This document shows, in pieces, positions 9,546-22,067 of a DNA stretch of 64,000 nucleotides. The translations under genes were made by a program, and so were the position numbers. The notes beneath the pieces are model-generated. The model ran no database searches. It worked only from the letters and a program-made list of their open reading frames with translations, and was not told the origin of the DNA. Within the stretch, counting starts at the first letter, position 1, and each line of letters starts with the position of its first letter. Source of the stretch: Hericium rajendrae (taxonomy: Eukaryota > Basidiomycota > Agaricomycetes > Russulales > Hericiaceae); NCBI GenBank assembly GCA_033439255.1, contig CM065892.1:744001-808000 (forward strand), read 5' to 3'.

Positions 9546-12500
9546 TCACTGTCGTGTAAAGTGTTCCCAATCAACCTTGCATCCTCTGCATCTGCGAGCA
9601 CCCTCGAAAGCAGTATTGGCAAGTGGCGCGAGTGATGGTCTGCCAAGCGTAGATGCTCAGAAGACGAACAGAATGCAAGGAAACACCCCCACCTTCCGTG
9701 GGCACACTGAAACGGCAATGCCGTCTCTGACAACTGACGGATGAGCCTCTCGCACTGGTCTAGGCCCAGTGTGTCGTTGAACATGATCGCGCCTAGATTA
9801 CGGTGATCAGACCCAGCCCGTCAAGGCAAAGAAAAAAGTGTTTTGCTCACCTCGGCAGGCTCTGGAGTTGACGAGGTCAAGTAGCTCTCGTGGGCACCAA
9901 CGTAGGGCCTTCTGCCACCAAAAAGGATCGTCTTGCTCGTTACTCATGGAAGCGGAGGCTAGGCCAGGCAGATTATCACTCTCGAAGCTGGCGATGAAAC
10001 TCTTGAGGAGCTCAGCGAGCTCGTTTCCCATGAGGATCTGTACCATCATCAATATACATACATGGACGTGTCTGGTTCAGAGACGTACCTTTTCCTTGAC
10101 GACCATGGGCACGCTTTTCACGAATGCTTGCGCATACATGCCGTCGGAGGAGCCTCCAGGATCATGGGATGCTGCTTCTGCTGGACTCAGAAACTCAAAC
10201 CCCCATCTCTTCAAGACCGAAGTGAGGTCCATATCTGCGCGCAGCATCTCCACCTCCTTCCGCGTGAGCAAGACAGGTTTCGGAGGGTTGAGCTCCGCGC
10301 GATGCGCATCCTCGAGCGACGGATCCAGGAAGCCCAAACACAGCTCCTTCAGAAACCGCTCGACACGGACGCGTTCAGACGCTGCGTGCTGATCGATCAG
10401 CACAAGCGCGCGACGCCTCGACGTTGGGCGCATGTCGGACGCGCAATGCCCATTTGACTCGGATTCCGAGTCTGGGGGCTCATCACCAGGCTCGTCTATA
10501 GTGCAGACGATAAATTTCCGATCCAGCTGGCCGATTACTTTGGCGCGCCGTAGATCCTCGCGTCTAAAACGTCCAACCAGGTTTTCTTCGTGGCTTGTGG
10601 ACGCACACGCGTCGAAAAACCGGCTTCGTTCGCCTCGGCGGGAGGCCTGGGTTGGCCCGGCTTCCGCTGTGGGGACTTCACGGGGGGGATTCAGCGGTAC
10701 TGAAGGTATCGTGCGCTCTGTGGGCGTATACGTCTGGTTCACCTGCTCGATTGAAATTTGTGAGTGTTTCCCCGTGTGCAAGTCCATTGCATACCTTCAA
10801 GGCATCGAGAATCCACTGTGGTGTCGTTTCTTCGTTGATCAGGGTATCAGGGTCCTTTGACATCTTTGACCATGTCGTATTCACCAATGTTCGTCGGCCA
10901 ATAGGCTTGGCGCTGGGCCTGCGCTCTTCTTGCGAGTTGCCGTCCTCCTTGCCTGGGGCTGAGCCCCGGCGATAAGAGTTCCCGGTGCGAGGGTCGACGA
11001 CATAGATAGTTCGGGTATCTGGATCTGTCCATATGATCTGGGATCCCTCTTCCGGGATACCGACTTTTTCGCTGTTCTGCATACATACTTCAGTGATGCA
11101 TATCAAGCAAAAGAGATACAACAGACCTGGCGAATATATAAAGGTGCTGAAGCGGGTCGAGGCGTAGAAAAATCAGGCAAGACATGGTCTTGTCCGGGTA
11201 TATGCGTTGCTGTAGGATATGATCCGTGTCGTCTGAACGGAGAATGTGCCTCACCCAGTCTTCTCTTTTTCCGGGGAGATGGTGAATTTGCTTCGACGTG
11301 CTTTGGCACTTTAGTCAGGAACCCATGGCGCACAAGGAAAGACCGCACAGTACGGTCCACGAAGGATGAGACAGTATCATTGCTCTGAACAGTCAATCGA
11401 TAAGTTGGTCATAGGGTGCTGTGGGAAAGTGGACGTACCAGAAACCAAACCGCAGTCTTTCCGGGCTCAAGACAATTATCGAGTAATTGGGGAGGTACGA
11501 TGAGATCAAGGACATAGACAGGCTTGCGTTCCGTCTTGCGTGGAGATCGGCGTTGGGCTGCAATATGTCGAGATCTCCTGAGCACTAGGAAATAATGAGA
11601 CGCACTTACAAGACCGAGGCTGCGAGGTTTCGCCTTCTTCGTCGAACGCCTTCGATGATACCAGTGAGTGGATAGGTGGGGGTAATGCTTCTGAACTCAC
11701 ATGTTTGCCAAACGTGCTGGCGGCAAAGTTGCTATCGATGATATCATGGAGATGACACGGCGCTAAGGGATGGTGGTTGACGTCTGGTTGAACGCCCTTA
11801 ACAGACATGGCATTTTGAGAAGAGAATAGACGCACATAGATATTGATATAGCTGCAGGAGGAATAATATAGGTGAATTCGAGACATATAGCCATGTATAA
11901 TCCCTACCTTAGAATGAGCACCTTCGAGACTTATGAAGCCGCATAACCTCAACTCATCCTCAGGGATGTCGATTTCCTCAACACGCTGAGCTGCGACTCA
12001 ACAATCTGGTGTCTGAATGACCCCACATCGACTTACCTGGGCTAAAGCGCGTCCATGTATGTGGTGGAAGGAAGATAGAATCGAAGGCGTCTTCGTCACT
12101 TTCATTAGCCGAGACCATGGGCATCTCAGACATACGTACTTTCGGAACAGTCATCAGTCGTCCCTTGTCGAGCCCAGCTTGTCTAGATTTATGCACGTCT
12201 TCGAGGGAGAAGGATACGTGCGGAAACACCAGGGTGTATATCTCAATCTCTCTTTTGATGAGATCCATGGTTCTTCCCGGTGAAGGGTGCGAGCGTCGGC
12301 GGATAGGAAGCTGTCACACATAGCGTACGTGAGCCAGCGGCGTAAAGGTGTCACCGCGTAGGCGTACGTTGTAAAACACGTCGCGAAGGCATACAGTTGT
12401 CCCTGCGGTCTCCCTGCGCCATCGCACAGCCGGGCCTTCATAGAGCTTTTGTCCGTTCTACAGGGCTGTCTATTTCTGACATGCACAATATTCAGGCGAA

Positions 12501-13024
12501 GACGCTACCTTGAGGATGATGGCCCAGCTTTCCTTTGATCTAGTGGTGCGTGTTGATATCTCGATGCACGAGACGTCAGCAGCTGAAGCCAAAGCTGCGT
12601 CGCGAATGAATATCTTCGGATGCGCACGATCAGTGCACAGGCGGCCTTACCTTCCCCTCGAAATCCGAAAGTCGAGACAGAATCCAGTGATGCAGAATTA
12701 TAGACCTTCGATGAATCTGAAGAAGGTTCGTCACATGGTAATTTCCCGTTGATCTAGATGGGAGGGCGTACTGTACCGTCCTGCCTCGGATCCCTTCGCC
12801 AGTGCGGACAAGCCTTGCTTCGTCATCCCAGCACCGTTGTCTTTCACCCAGCATTCCCATAGTTCACAGTCCACTCCAATGTCGATATGAGATGCACCAG
12901 CATCCAGGGAGTTTTGTAATAGCTCGGAGACGACCTGTGGAAGCGAGGTCAGAATTTGGCTGGACCGTAGTCTCGTGCGTATTGGCTCTGGTAGCTGTTC
13001 AATCGCTGGGGTAGAGGGAGCCAT
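9546..13024 (-). CDS. MLH3: DNA mismatch repair / meiotic endonuclease MLH3
   Basis: This long minus-strand gene has roughly ten exons. The N-terminal GHKL ATPase is clear: LPQVVSELLQNSLDAGASHI supplies the Glu and Asn of motif I, and DNGAGM is motif II. A second N-terminal piece reads IYTLVFPHVSFSLEDVHKS. After a variable linker (KKRRLG and Ser/Pro-rich sequence) comes the endonuclease part: LIDQHAASERVRVERFLKEL gives the metal-binding DQHA(X)2E(X)4E motif, ACRG plus IMFNDTLGLDQCERLIRQL the ACR motif, and FQCAHGR, completed by an intron as HGRPSLAPL, the HGRP motif. The C-terminus has CRGCKVDWEHF and a stop at 9546-9548. These features point to MutL-gamma-type MLH3 rather than PMS1. It partners MLH1 in crossover resolution and in mismatch repair. 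All catalytic motifs look intact. Confidence 0.88.
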
Positions 13025-13128
13025 AGTACACTAGATGTCTTAGGTGTCAGCATCTACGTTGTGTTCATGGTTTGCAAGATGGTAAGGTCAAGGAGGTGAC
13101 TGTCAGTGCAAAGTACGAGCGCTGTCCG

Positions 13129-13134
13129 ACGCGT
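13129..13134. promoter_or_regulatory. MCB-type box ACGCGT upstream of MLH3
   Basis: Palindromic ACGCGT lies 105 bp upstream of the MLH3 start codon in the promoter shared with NUP42. In yeasts this hexamer binds MBF and marks G1/S genes. Presence is directly seen; function is inference. Confidence 0.35.
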
Positions 13135-13312
13135 TCCCCAACAGGCAACGTCGCGTCGGGACCGCGCCACAAGCGCCCATCGCCGCGTTCAATCTGGAAC
13201 TCAGTCCAAAGCTCCTTTACTCACAACCACCACTGGGCTCTACTACACAATCACATCCAGAGTGTAAACAATCTGGGCGCTCTTGTATTACATCTTTTCA
13301 TGATTATCGGTG

Positions 13313-15145
13313 ATGGTGGGTTTGTTAGACTGAATGTATTGTTATCTTACTAACCTGCGGCTCTACAGGTTGTATGTCAGTTCTTTTTGCGAGGGACCTG
13401 CAGATTCGGAGACCAATGCCGAAATGAGCACCCACAGAACAGAGGATCTGCCTTTGGGAGTGAGTATCCATCTATCTAGGGTTGTTATAGTCATTAACCT
13501 GTTTCCAGATTCATCCTGGAGCCCAGGCGGCGCTCAGAAAGCTCTCCTGTTCAGGTAAGTTTCTGCCATGCGCCGTTTTGCTTTATATCCCGGATCTCAC
13601 AGCGATCGATTGCTAGTTTGGATACCATGAACAAAGATTTCGATCCGAAGGTAGACAAACCTCTATGGCCATTGTCCACATATGGTCCTGCGAAGCATGA
13701 ACCCAATCTTCTTGCCAATCTCGACGAATCATTTGAAGAGCTTCACTTCAAAGCTTTCACAGCTATGAAGTCTGGGACAACGAGTGAATACGTGCGTTCA
13801 TCGCCCCCTCAGTCGCGCTGACGGTAGTACTGAGTATTCATACATATAGGTCAAATACGAGCAAGAGAAAACAGTTGCCGCTGACCAAGTATACAACAAC
13901 GTTCGTGCCAACATGAAAGACGCATTTGAAACAGCCAAGAAGCAGACAACCGTCGGCGGCACACAGGCACCTCCTGATACCTCCAGTCCGTCTGCCTTTG
14001 GCGCCAGTAGGACAACATCCGCCTTTGGAGGAGGCGCGTTTGGCGGCACTGGTCCAGCACCCACACAGCCTTCCGCATTCGGCGCCAGCACTGCACCGTC
14101 TGCCTTTGGCCCCGCCAAATCTGCAAGCCCAGCATTTGGTCAGCCAGCCTTTGGCCAGTCAGGATTTGCCCAACCCGCGCAGCCAAAGTCGGCCTTCGGC
14201 CAACCCGCGCAGCCAAAGTCAGCCTTCGGCCAACCTGCGCAACCAACGTCTGCCTTCGGGCAGCCAGCCGCCACCTCCGCGTTCGGACAGCCAGCGCCAG
14301 CGACATCTGCGTTCGGCCGACCCGCCCCAAGTACGTCAGCCTTTGGCCAGCCCGCCCGGCCCACGTCGGCTTTCGGCCAGCCCTCGCAACCCATATCAGC
14401 CTTTGGCCAGCCCTCCCAGCCCACCTCGGTGTTTGGCCAACCATCGCAACCCGCCTTTGGCCAGTCAGCCTTTGGAAAACCACCAAGCGCCTTTGGCACC
14501 GGCGCCCCTGCTCCTGCTGCTGGTGGCGGCGGCGGCGGCGCCTTCGCAGCCTTCGCAGGCAAACCATCTACACTCAGCGCTTTCGGCGCGAGCACTACAG
14601 GAGGACCAGCATTTGGCGCGGCCGCTCCCAGCGGCACAACTGTGACGGCACTAGGTACACCATCGCCGTTCGCCGGTGGCGGCGAGCGGCCGCTCGCACC
14701 CTTTGGTGCTACGCCCGCACCCTTTGGCGCTATGCCCAGCCAGCCCGCCGCCCCTACGTCGGTGTTCGGGCAGCCCCGCGCATTCGGCACCCCGCCCCCA
14801 CAGCAGCCGCTCTCCGCATTCGGCGCCCCCACCCCCGCCCCCGCACAGCCCGCCTTCGGTGCACCTGCGCCCGCCCCCATATCTGCGTTCGCCCCCGCGC
14901 AGCCGGCGTTCGCGCAGCCCCAGCAGCCCCCACCCGCGTTCGGGGCGCCCGCGGGCGCGCCGGCCGGGATGCCCACCTTTGCGGCCGCACCGTCGACGTA
15001 CCGGCCCGGGCTCGACAAGTACGACGCGCTGCTGCCGCCGAACTACAAGGACCTGCTGCCGCCGAACGTGCGCGCGGCGTTCGAGGCGGAGAAGTTCGAG
15101 TGGGGGAACGTGCCCGAGTGGATTCCGCCCGTAGAGATGCGGTGA
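13313..15145 (+). CDS. NUP42: nucleoporin NUP42/NLP1-like, CCCH finger plus FG repeats
   Basis: The ATG at 13313-13315 splices through a 55-nt intron with a clean TTACTAAC branch site to VVCQFFLRGTCRFG, DQCRNEHPQN, a single CCCH zinc finger (C-x7-C-x5-C-x3-H). Then comes SLDTMNKDFDP, VDKPLWPLSTYGPAKHEP and NLDESFEELHFKAF, the conserved middle part, and a coiled-coil-like KYEQEKTVAADQVYNNVR. From about 13990 to 14990 the protein is a run of SAFGQPA-type FG repeats, including several near-identical copies at 14160-14470. The C-terminus TYRPGLDKYDALLP and NYKDLLP plus FEWGNVPEWIPP is the conserved tail of this family. NUP42 sits on the cytoplasmic face of the pore and assists GLE1/DBP5 in mRNA export. 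Repeat copy number could be affected by assembly. Confidence 0.9.
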
Positions 15146-15249
15146 GGCAGGCGGCAGCGCGGATATTGGATATTCTATTTTATTACATCTTATCATTGTA
15201 CAATAGGCTGAGCTCGTAGTGGCTTCACATGTGTATCTATACCCTGCAG

Positions 15250-17587
15250 TTAATCTTTCTGGTCCTCGATGTCGATGACTTCGGGCTCGGGCTCGTGTTC
15301 CTCCTCGGCGTCCTCCTGCGGGAGTATTAAGTTCAAGACAACCGCGACGATACCCGAGACCAGAACTATGCAGACAAAAACGCATCAGAAGCTGCATTAC
15401 CTGGAACAAGCAGCGTCGGTACGTACACGGTGTGCTCAGCACGATGGTGATCGAGTCGAACAGGCCCTGCAGACCGCTGTTCGCCTGGACACCATCGAAC
15501 AGGTGCGTGAAGACAGTCGGCTGCAGCAGGTCGCCGATGCCGAACGAGAGCGCCGCGGCGAGGACGAAGCGGTCGCGCCGCGTGTACTGCGTGAACGCGA
15601 GGACGCGCAGGCCGGAGACGGCCACTGACGCGAAGAGGAACGTCGTCACGCCGCCGAGGACCGGGTTCGGTACTGGCGTGGGGTGAGCAAAGCAAGTGCA
15701 GACCAGACAAGGGGGGACGTACTGGCGAGGAAGACGCCGGAGATTTTGCCGAGGACGCCGAAGAGGATGAGGAAGGCGCAGCACCAGCGGCCCGCGTTGC
15801 GGTTTGCGCACCGCGTGATTGCAATGACGCCGTTGTTCTGGTGCCAGTTGAGCCAGTGCGTTTCAGAGGCCGATGTAGACCAGGCTCAGCTCACCTGCGC
15901 GAAGATGGACAGCGGCGTGACCGTGAACAGGGCAGAAAAGAAACCACCGATGCCGTCGCTCTGCCACTCAACAGTGAGAGACTGAGTTTCAGACGAAGGG
16001 AGGGAGCTCACCAGCACACCGCCTTGTATCCGCGATTCGAACTCCTCGCCCTCCACTTCGACTCGGGATACTTCAGCCGAGGCCGTGATATCGCCCATCG
16101 CCTCCATCGCCAACGATACTGGCAAGCTATTAGACTTTCGCAGCGGCTCACGAAAGCAGCACTCACTGTAGACAGCAAGCATAGGCAGTACCGCCGGCCC
16201 GTACACACCGATCTTGAACCTATGCACCCTACAACCGACCGCGTTATTCCTCCACTCTCGAGTACGCACGCGACGCGACGCACCACAAGAACGTGATCGC
16301 AGGCGCATCGCGGATGCTGCTCCCGTCGATATACCCCGCGGGGCCCGCGACGATGCAGCCGACCGCGAGCCCGACGATAATGGAGACGTTCTTCAGGAAC
16401 GGCGAGCCGAAGAGCTCCGTGAGCAGGATCGAGACGAACGAGAGGAAGCCGAGGCCGATGAACTCGGGGGAGCCCCATCTGTACGCGTCGCGTGCTCAGG
16501 CGCGTCTGGTGCAGCGCGTGTGGGAGGGGGACGTACGGTAGCGGCCGGGGCGCCGATATATCGGGGCAGAGCGCGAAGAAGCCGGCGGCGGGGCGGGACA
16601 TGCAGTCGTTCGAGCCGCCGCCCCAGTCGGGGATACCAGAGCTCCCGATGAGCGAGGCGCCGATCATGAGGATCACCGTGCCTTCGCCGCGTCAGTTCCA
16701 AGACGCGAGCAGAGAGGGTGGGCGTACCGGTGACCATGGGCGGGAAGACGCGCTGGAGGATGCGCGGCGGGACGAAGGACATGAAGATCTCGAGGAAGCA
16801 CGCGACCATCGACGTTCCTGCGCCGTGTGCGTTAGGCGGGCTCGGCGTGCGGGCAGGGAAGGGCAGGGCGTACCGAGGACTTTGCCGTAGGCTTCTGGAC
16901 ATGGGCCGCGGGCTGTGCTTCCGTCTGCACTGGTCACCATTGGACACGACCCGTCTTTGTACATGGAGTCAAAAATCTACAACCACGGGTCAGCGGCCAC
17001 ACGCGAGCAATCAGACGAAAACGCATACAGCGTTCGCCGTGCTGAGCGTCGCGAAGCTCGTGCCGACGACGGATATCAATCCCGTCCCGAGGTAATACCC
17101 GCCAAACAGCCTGATTCGCGACATTTGCACCAGACTCAGGATCCCTAACACCACACCACTCAGCAACCTATGCGGGGTCAAAGACGGCACACGCACCACA
17201 CCCAATGAGCGACGCCGAGATCATGTACGCGGACGTCGGCCCGTCGAGGCCGAGCGCGCTCGCAAAGATGATCGGCGGCGTGATGAGCCCCGCGAGCATC
17301 GCGAGCGCGTGCTGCAGCCCGCTCGTCATCGCGAGGAAGAGCGGCAGGTCCGCGTCGAGCGCGTAGAACGGCGGCGCGCGGCTCTTGGGCCTTCCCCGCC
17401 GCGAGAAGGGCAGGCTCGGCGTGCAGAGCCAGGCGTAGTCGTAGTCGCCGAACCAGCCGTGGCGGGTGGTCGCTTTGCGGCCGAGGCGCGAGAGGCGGGT
17501 GCGGATGCCTGAGGCGGCGCGGGGCGCGAGGGACGGGGAGGGCGTAGCCTGCGGCTGCTCCTTGGTGGTTATCGATGCGTCCGACAT
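15250..17587 (-). CDS. uapA: purine (xanthine/uric acid) permease, NAT/NCS2 family
   Basis: Minus-strand, multi-exon, ATG at 17587 and stop at 15250-15252. The N-terminal cytosolic part contains GDYDYAWLCTPSLPF. Transmembrane segments then begin with LPLFLAMTSGLQHALAMLAG and LITPPIIFASALGLDG plus AYMISASLIGCG. The middle holds GASLIGSSGIPDWGGGSNDC, RPAAGFFALCPD and a pyrimidine/purine-permease-like stretch over TM8-9. The NAT signature QNNGVIAITRCANRNAG, whose QNNG and T/R are the substrate motif, lies at about 15780-15840. The tail is acidic (EDAEEEHEPEPEVIDIED). In Aspergillus, UapA/UapC take up xanthine and urate with protons at the plasma membrane. Substrate here is inferred from family. 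Three AGATAA sites upstream fit nitrogen control. Confidence 0.87.
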
Positions 17588-18052
17588 TTCAGGCTGGGCT
17601 GACGTCCTACGACCACGACTATGGAAGGGGAGAGCTTGGACACCGAGGTGCTACGTCTGCAATAAATACACCGCTCATCGGGCGGAATTGATGGAAGCGC
17701 TGGAGATAAGAAGTTCATGGATAAGGAGATAACAAGGCCTGGAGAGATTTTCATGACAGCAGCCCAGGCGCCCGATCTCCGTAAAGAAACTAGTTACCAA
17801 CCACAGGAAGCGAAGAGATAAGAGCGGCGCATCGCACGGACGCGCCTGCGACCGACGCGATAGTCCTCCATCACATGATCGTCCCAGTAGCTCACGTGAA
17901 GAGACGCGCACCTCCCTCAAACGATTCGTTGCCTTGAATTGCACCGGGGACCATATTTGCGAGGTCTAATAATCCAATACAAACAATCTGCTAAGTATAC
18001 ACGCGTATAAAAACGAAGAATCCAAGATACCAAGTCTGCGACCAGGCAGACC
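17588..18052. promoter_or_regulatory. purine permease promoter with three AGATAA sites
   Basis: 465 bp between the permease start and the RPD3 stop. AGATAA occurs at 17704, 17727 and 17816 on the plus strand, all within 235 bp of the permease ATG. HGATAR is the site of AreA/NIT2-type nitrogen GATA factors, which control purine permeases in ascomycetes. A CACGTG box lies near 17893. Function is inference. Confidence 0.4.
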
Positions 18053-20072
18053 TTACATGTCCTCATCCTCCAGCATCTCCTCATCCACCTCCATATATTC
18101 ATCCCGCGAACGCTGCCCCGGCGCGCCGCCCCGCTCCATCACATCCCGCACCGACATCCCCACATCCCCACTAAACACGATCTTCCGCGCCTCCACATCC
18201 CACCGCATGCCGCTATCGAAATACTTCCGCCGCCCCGGGCGCGTGCCATCGAGCCCGTCCCCGTCGTCGTAGTACCCAAAGTGGTTCAGCTGCGGCACGT
18301 CCTGCCACTCATTCGTGATGATGCTCATGCGCTTTTTCTGCTTCGCGCGCGCACCGCGCGAGCGCCGCCGCTTGCTCGATCCCGAGTCGTCCGAGTCGTA
18401 GCGGTACGCGTCCATGTCGTCCGACTCGGACGACGGCGGCTCCGGCGCGTCGGGCTCCTGCAGCTGATAGACGAAGCGTGCGTGTTCTGGAAGATAATGT
18501 CAGCGGTCATGCAGCGGTGTGGAGAGGAGGGAGTACGTACGCGCAAGGCGGTCGTCGAGGTCGTCGCGCGAGTCGACGGTGTCGGGCGGGGCGAGGCCGA
18601 GATGCTGCCCGACGCTTTCCCGCGGGACGTCCTGCAGGCCCACCGACGGCGCGGGCTGCAGCTCCGACAGCTGCCGCAGCGCAGTTTCCCTATGCCACAT
18701 CGTGAGCCGCGCACGCGCCACCAGACGCTGACATCACATCCCATACCTGACTTTATCCAGCGACCCGTCCTTCACGTTCTTGTCCTCCATGTTGCTCTTC
18801 GCGACCTCGAGGCGGTACCGCGGGCCGAACCACTCGAAGAACTCGTTCCACGGCAGCTTGAGGTCGATGTCGCGCTCGATGCCGAGCGCGCACGCGGTCT
18901 CGTACGCCCACGTCCGCGACGCGTTCTTGACCGTGTACCCCCCGCCGCCGACGAGGATGAACGGGATGTTGAAGCCGCGCGTGAACTGCACGCAGTGCGC
19001 GTGGCCCTGCATCGTGATGTTGAAGCAGCCGAGCTTGTCGCCCGCGAGCGAGTCCGAGCCGCACTGGTGCACGATCACCGACGGCTGGAACACCTCGATG
19101 ACGCGCGTCATGACCTGTGCCGCTTGAGCACACACGGGGCAAACGAACACGACGGACGCACCTGCTCATAGATACTCTGGAACGACTCATCGGACAGACC
19201 GTCCTTCAGCGGCACATTCACCGCATAGCCCTTGCCCTTCTCCCGCCCGCGGTCCTCCTGCGCGCCGGTCCCGGGGAAGTACTCGCCGAACTTGTGGAAG
19301 GAGCAGGTCATGACGCGGTCGGTGGTGTAGAACGCCTCCTCGACGCCGTCGCCGTGGTGGCAGTCGATGTCGATGTAGAGCACGCGCGGGTAGATGCGCA
19401 GGAGCTCGAGGACGCCGAGCACGATGTCGTTCACGTAGCAGAAGCCGGAGGCCTCGCGCTTCTTCGCGTGGTGCAGTCCACCGGCCCAGTTGATGGCGAT
19501 GTCGGCAGTGCCGGAGGTGATGCGTTTTGCGGCAGCTGTGGGGTGTGAGGGGCGGAGCGGAAGGTAGAGTAAGGTACGCACCTATGGTACCGCCCGCCGA
19601 AATGGAGCAGAACTCGAACAAGCCTTCGAAAGCTGGGTTATCGTCGCCGACGAGGACTGGAACAGTGGATTAGAGTCAAAACCGCTTGAACAAGAAGATG
19701 AACTTACAGCGAGTCCCATGGTATGTGAGCTCCTCCGCCGTCTCCGGTGTCACTCTATGCAGGAAATGGATGTACTCGTCGGTGTGGAAGGCAGCCATAG
19801 CTTCGGGTGTGGCTCGGTTGGCTCGCTGGAAAAGCATGGTTCAGTGGACCGGCTACTGTTGCAACGAAAGTACGCACCAGAATGGTCATCTTGGGCAGCA
19901 TGTCGTATGTCTGGACAAGCTCATGGGTGATCCGCATGCGGAGCGGTTTCATGGGATGGCCGAGGCCGTATGAATAGGACCCGACCTCGGCTGGAAACCG
20001 GTTAGAGGCTGCAGTGAGGAAAAACAAGGGCAACGTACGGTCATAATAGTAGGAGACGCGACGGCGAGACAT
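18053..20072 (-). CDS. RPD3: class I histone deacetylase RPD3
   Basis: Minus-strand gene of several exons. [11 protein letters not shown] at ATG 20072 is followed by [20 protein letters not shown] and the deacetylase core: [50 protein letters not shown] (metal-binding Asp/His), [33 protein letters not shown] and [17 protein letters not shown]. The C-terminal tail is acidic and contains a basic patch [17 protein letters not shown] and FGYYDDGD, as in fungal RPD3/HOS relatives; stop at 18053-18055. It removes acetyl groups from histone lysines in Sin3-type corepressor complexes in the nucleus. All catalytic motifs are present. It shares a 259-bp divergent promoter with the CDK8 gene. Confidence 0.95.
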
Positions 20073-20331
20073 GGAGGGTTGTCCTGAGTTTTATTTTTGC
20101 CCGGGACACATGCGTTGACGATGTGCTAGAAGGCGTGGATGGCAAAGCTGGTGGGAGAACTGGAAAAGCGAGGAAAGCGGGGAAGACGCCCTCCCCGTAA
20201 GCGCCCGCGAACCATATACTCGGGTTAGGGCTCTAGTACGTCGGCGCTTGCTCTGCGAGACTGCCTCCATCCTTCCCTCGTCTTCCACACAACCCTACGG
20301 ATGCAGTGACATACCTGTCTCGTCGCCTTCA
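20073..20331. promoter_or_regulatory. divergent promoter of RPD3 and CDK8
   Basis: Only 259 bp lie between the two start codons, so regulatory sites must be shared or interleaved. No ORF of note. Confidence 0.5.
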
Positions 20332-21841
20332 ATGAGCGACGACCGTTCTCTTCTCCAGCATGACCCAATGCGCCTTTATAGAGCGAAGCGCGACGGCAGC
20401 CATCGCAGCGTATCCTCCAAGTACAATATACTCGGCTTCATCTCCTCCGGCACCTACGGACGCGTCTACAAGGCACAGAGCAAGGAGGACGACAATATGC
20501 TGCATGCAATCAAGAAATTCAAGCCGGACAAGGAGGGCGATATCGTGACCTACATCGGCATCAGCCAGAGTGCCATTAGAGAAATTGCCGTGAGTCTATT
20601 CGTTCTGCGAGCGCCATTTTATCTAAAGCAGCAGCAGCTGAATAGGGAGATCTCGCATGACAATGTCGTTGCGCTCAAAGAAGTCATCTTAGAGGATAAA
20701 TCTATCTACATGGTCTTTGAATATGCAGAACATGATTTTCTTGTCGGTTGTTCTCTAACTTTTGGGAGTCCAAGCTAACCCGCTTCGCAGCAAGTTATCC
20801 ACCACTATTCCCAGACCCTCCGCCAGAACTTACCAGTGGGCGTCCTCAAATCGCTCATATACCAGCTCTTCAACGGCCTTCTATACCTGCACAATGCGCA
20901 CATCCTCCACCGCGATCTCAAGCCCGCCAACATCCTCATCACCTCCGCCGGCGTCGTGAAGATCGGCGACCTCGGCCTCGCACGCCTCACCTACCAGCCT
21001 CTGCAGCCCCTTTTCGCCGGCGATAAGGTCGTCGTCACGATTTGGTACCGCGCGCCGGAGCTGCTCATGGGCGCGAAGCACTACAACAAGGCCATCGACT
21101 GCTGGGCCGTGGGGTGCGTTATGGCCGAGCTCGCGAGCCTGCGGCCCATCTTTAAGGGTGAGGAAGCGAAGCTCGATTCGAAGAAGAACGTGCCCTTCCA
21201 GAAGGATCAGCTCATCCGCATCATAGAGGTGTTGGGCAATCCCGATGGTGAGTTGCCCTTCTCACTTTCGTGCACACGAACTTCATTTCCGCAAAGAACG
21301 AGACTGGCCGGGCATGAAGGACATGCCGGAGTACGCGAACGTCAGGCGTCTCGATCCGTAGGTCTTTTGTCTGCGCATCACGGCGTGCGCTCACGGTCCA
21401 CATCGCAGGCTCCCGAACCGCCTACAAGGCTGGTGCCACAACCGCGTGTACGGCGCAGGCATCGACCTCCTCCGCCAGCTCTTCCAGTATGACCCAGACA
21501 AGCGGCTCACCGCCAAAGAAGCGATGCTGCACAAGTGGTTCCACGAGGAGCCACGGCCCACTCACAAGTGCGTCTCCCTCATCACTTTGTTGACAGTGGA
21601 CTGACTGTGCGGCAGCGCGTTCCACCATGTGACGCAGAAGACGCACCTGCCGCCGCACCGCCGCATCACGCAGGACGAGGCACCGTCGATGGTGCCCGCC
21701 CCGAGCCAGGCGCAGGCACACGTCGCGCAGTTCTCCCAACAGCACCAGGGCAGCGCCGGGAGCTTTGCGAGCTTGAGTGCGGGTGCGGGCGCGGTGCTGG
21801 GGTCGGGGATGCATACGAGGAAGAAACAGAGGTTGGGATGA
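20332..21841 (+). CDS. SSN3: Mediator kinase CDK8 (SSN3/SRB10)
   Basis: ATG 20332. Kinase domain: [16 protein letters not shown] (glycine loop), AIKKF (Lys), [11 protein letters not shown] (the SMSACRE-type helix of CDK8), [27 protein letters not shown], then after an intron [29 protein letters not shown] (catalytic loop), IGDLGLARL (DLG instead of DFG, usual for fungal CDK8), [31 protein letters not shown], and a CDK8-typical insert [18 protein letters not shown]. The tail has [13 protein letters not shown], a Gln-rich stretch and THRKKQRLG-like basic end (HTRKKQRLG), with stop at 21839-21841. With cyclin C and MED12/MED13 it forms the kinase module that restrains RNA polymerase II. The gene is complete with short introns. 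Confidence 0.93.
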
Positions 21842-22067
21842 CTGGAGACAACGTTGTATTTGTAGATACATATATCATAAGGCCTTCAGGTTATCTTCGG
21901 GCGGCATTATGCGAAGGCTTATGAGGCATCCATTATTTCGATTTCAATGTGAGGTAGAGGTGCTACCAGGAACCGTGGGAAACCGCGCTCAGCAGTGCTC
22001 ACCAGCCAATTGACAACACTGACCCTGCCTTCATGCAATCAAGCATCGTGATCCCCTTCTTGTCGCT

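Noticed and set aside
13851-15824. Long minus-strand and alternative-frame ORFs over NUP42
   Set aside because: They are shadows of the FG-repeat coding sequence; the plus-strand frame has the conserved zinc finger and C-terminal tail.
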